A DNA stretch of 13,747 nt. Origin: Ruminococcus flavefaciens (GTDB lineage Bacteria > Bacillota_A > Clostridia > Oscillospirales > Ruminococcaceae). Below are positions 13,739-13,747 of this stretch, in pieces; position 1 is the stretch's first letter, and each line of letters starts with the position of its first letter. The translations under genes were made by a program, and so were the position numbers. The DNA lies in contig SFFP01000029.1 of the NCBI GenBank assembly GCA_004556875.1, positions 1-13,747 on the forward strand, in the 5' to 3' direction. Under the pieces are notes generated by a model, which saw only the letters and a list, made by a program, of their open reading frames with translations, was not told the origin of the DNA and did no database searches.

Positions 13739-13747
13739 ATCTCCATG

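Noticed and set aside
1..13747. CRISPR arrays, tRNA or rRNA genes, insertion sequences, defence system
   Set aside because: I found no spaced repeats, cloverleaf or ribosomal signatures, transposase motifs or known defence domains on either strand.

Overview
The window looks like a chromosomal segment of a plant-polysaccharide-degrading gut or rumen Firmicute, most like Ruminococcus. The evidence is two secreted glycoside hydrolases ending in dockerin modules of the kind seen in Ruminococcus, Ser/Thr-rich lipoprotein linkers, AGGAGG-type ribosome binding sites and TTGnnn-17-TATAAT promoters. The species call is an inference from protein style, not from a marker gene.

Layout, left to right. 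Positions 1-11717 are all on the minus strand: a GH16 endo-glucanase-type lipoprotein with a CBM4/9-like module, cut by the window edge (1-1336); a small unrecognised exported, cysteine-rich protein (1588-2043); a GH3 (NagZ-like) lipoprotein (2139-3623); a secreted GH43-type beta-propeller enzyme with discoidin (CBM32-like), LamG and dockerin modules (3725-6268); a very large secreted GH2 beta-galactosidase with LamG and dockerin modules (6476-10765); and a small alarmone synthetase of the RelA/SpoT family (11022-11717). The strand then switches: a PhzF-family protein (11876-12649) and a MerR-type regulator with a TipAS-like ligand domain (12782-13501) lie on the plus strand. The last 246 bases hold a possible terminator, a convincing promoter and only tiny or broken reading frames.

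How it works together. The four glycosidases are cell-surface or secreted. Two carry dockerins and so should be assembled on a cohesin-bearing scaffold that is not in this window. GH43 (exo-beta-1,3-galactanase-like), GH2 beta-galactosidase and GH16 endo-beta-1,3-glycanase chemistry would fit a beta-linked galactan or arabinogalactan target, but this is a hypothesis. The genes are not a classical operon. Most have their own promoter, and several have their own terminator, so coordination would have to come from shared regulators. Regulatory DNA is unusually readable: a MerR operator inside a 19-bp spacer, three GTGAC repeats at an exact 11-base period before the small exported protein gene, a structured leader before the GH2 gene, and a terminator whose T-rich tail runs into the next promoter's -35 box.

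I saw no tRNA, rRNA, CRISPR array, insertion sequence or phage gene. I found no clearly new multi-gene system. The most unusual points are the two different dockerins side by side, the altered catalytic dyad in the GH3 lipoprotein, the TipAS-like regulator lacking the thiopeptide-binding cysteine, and the tandem-repeat regulatory site.
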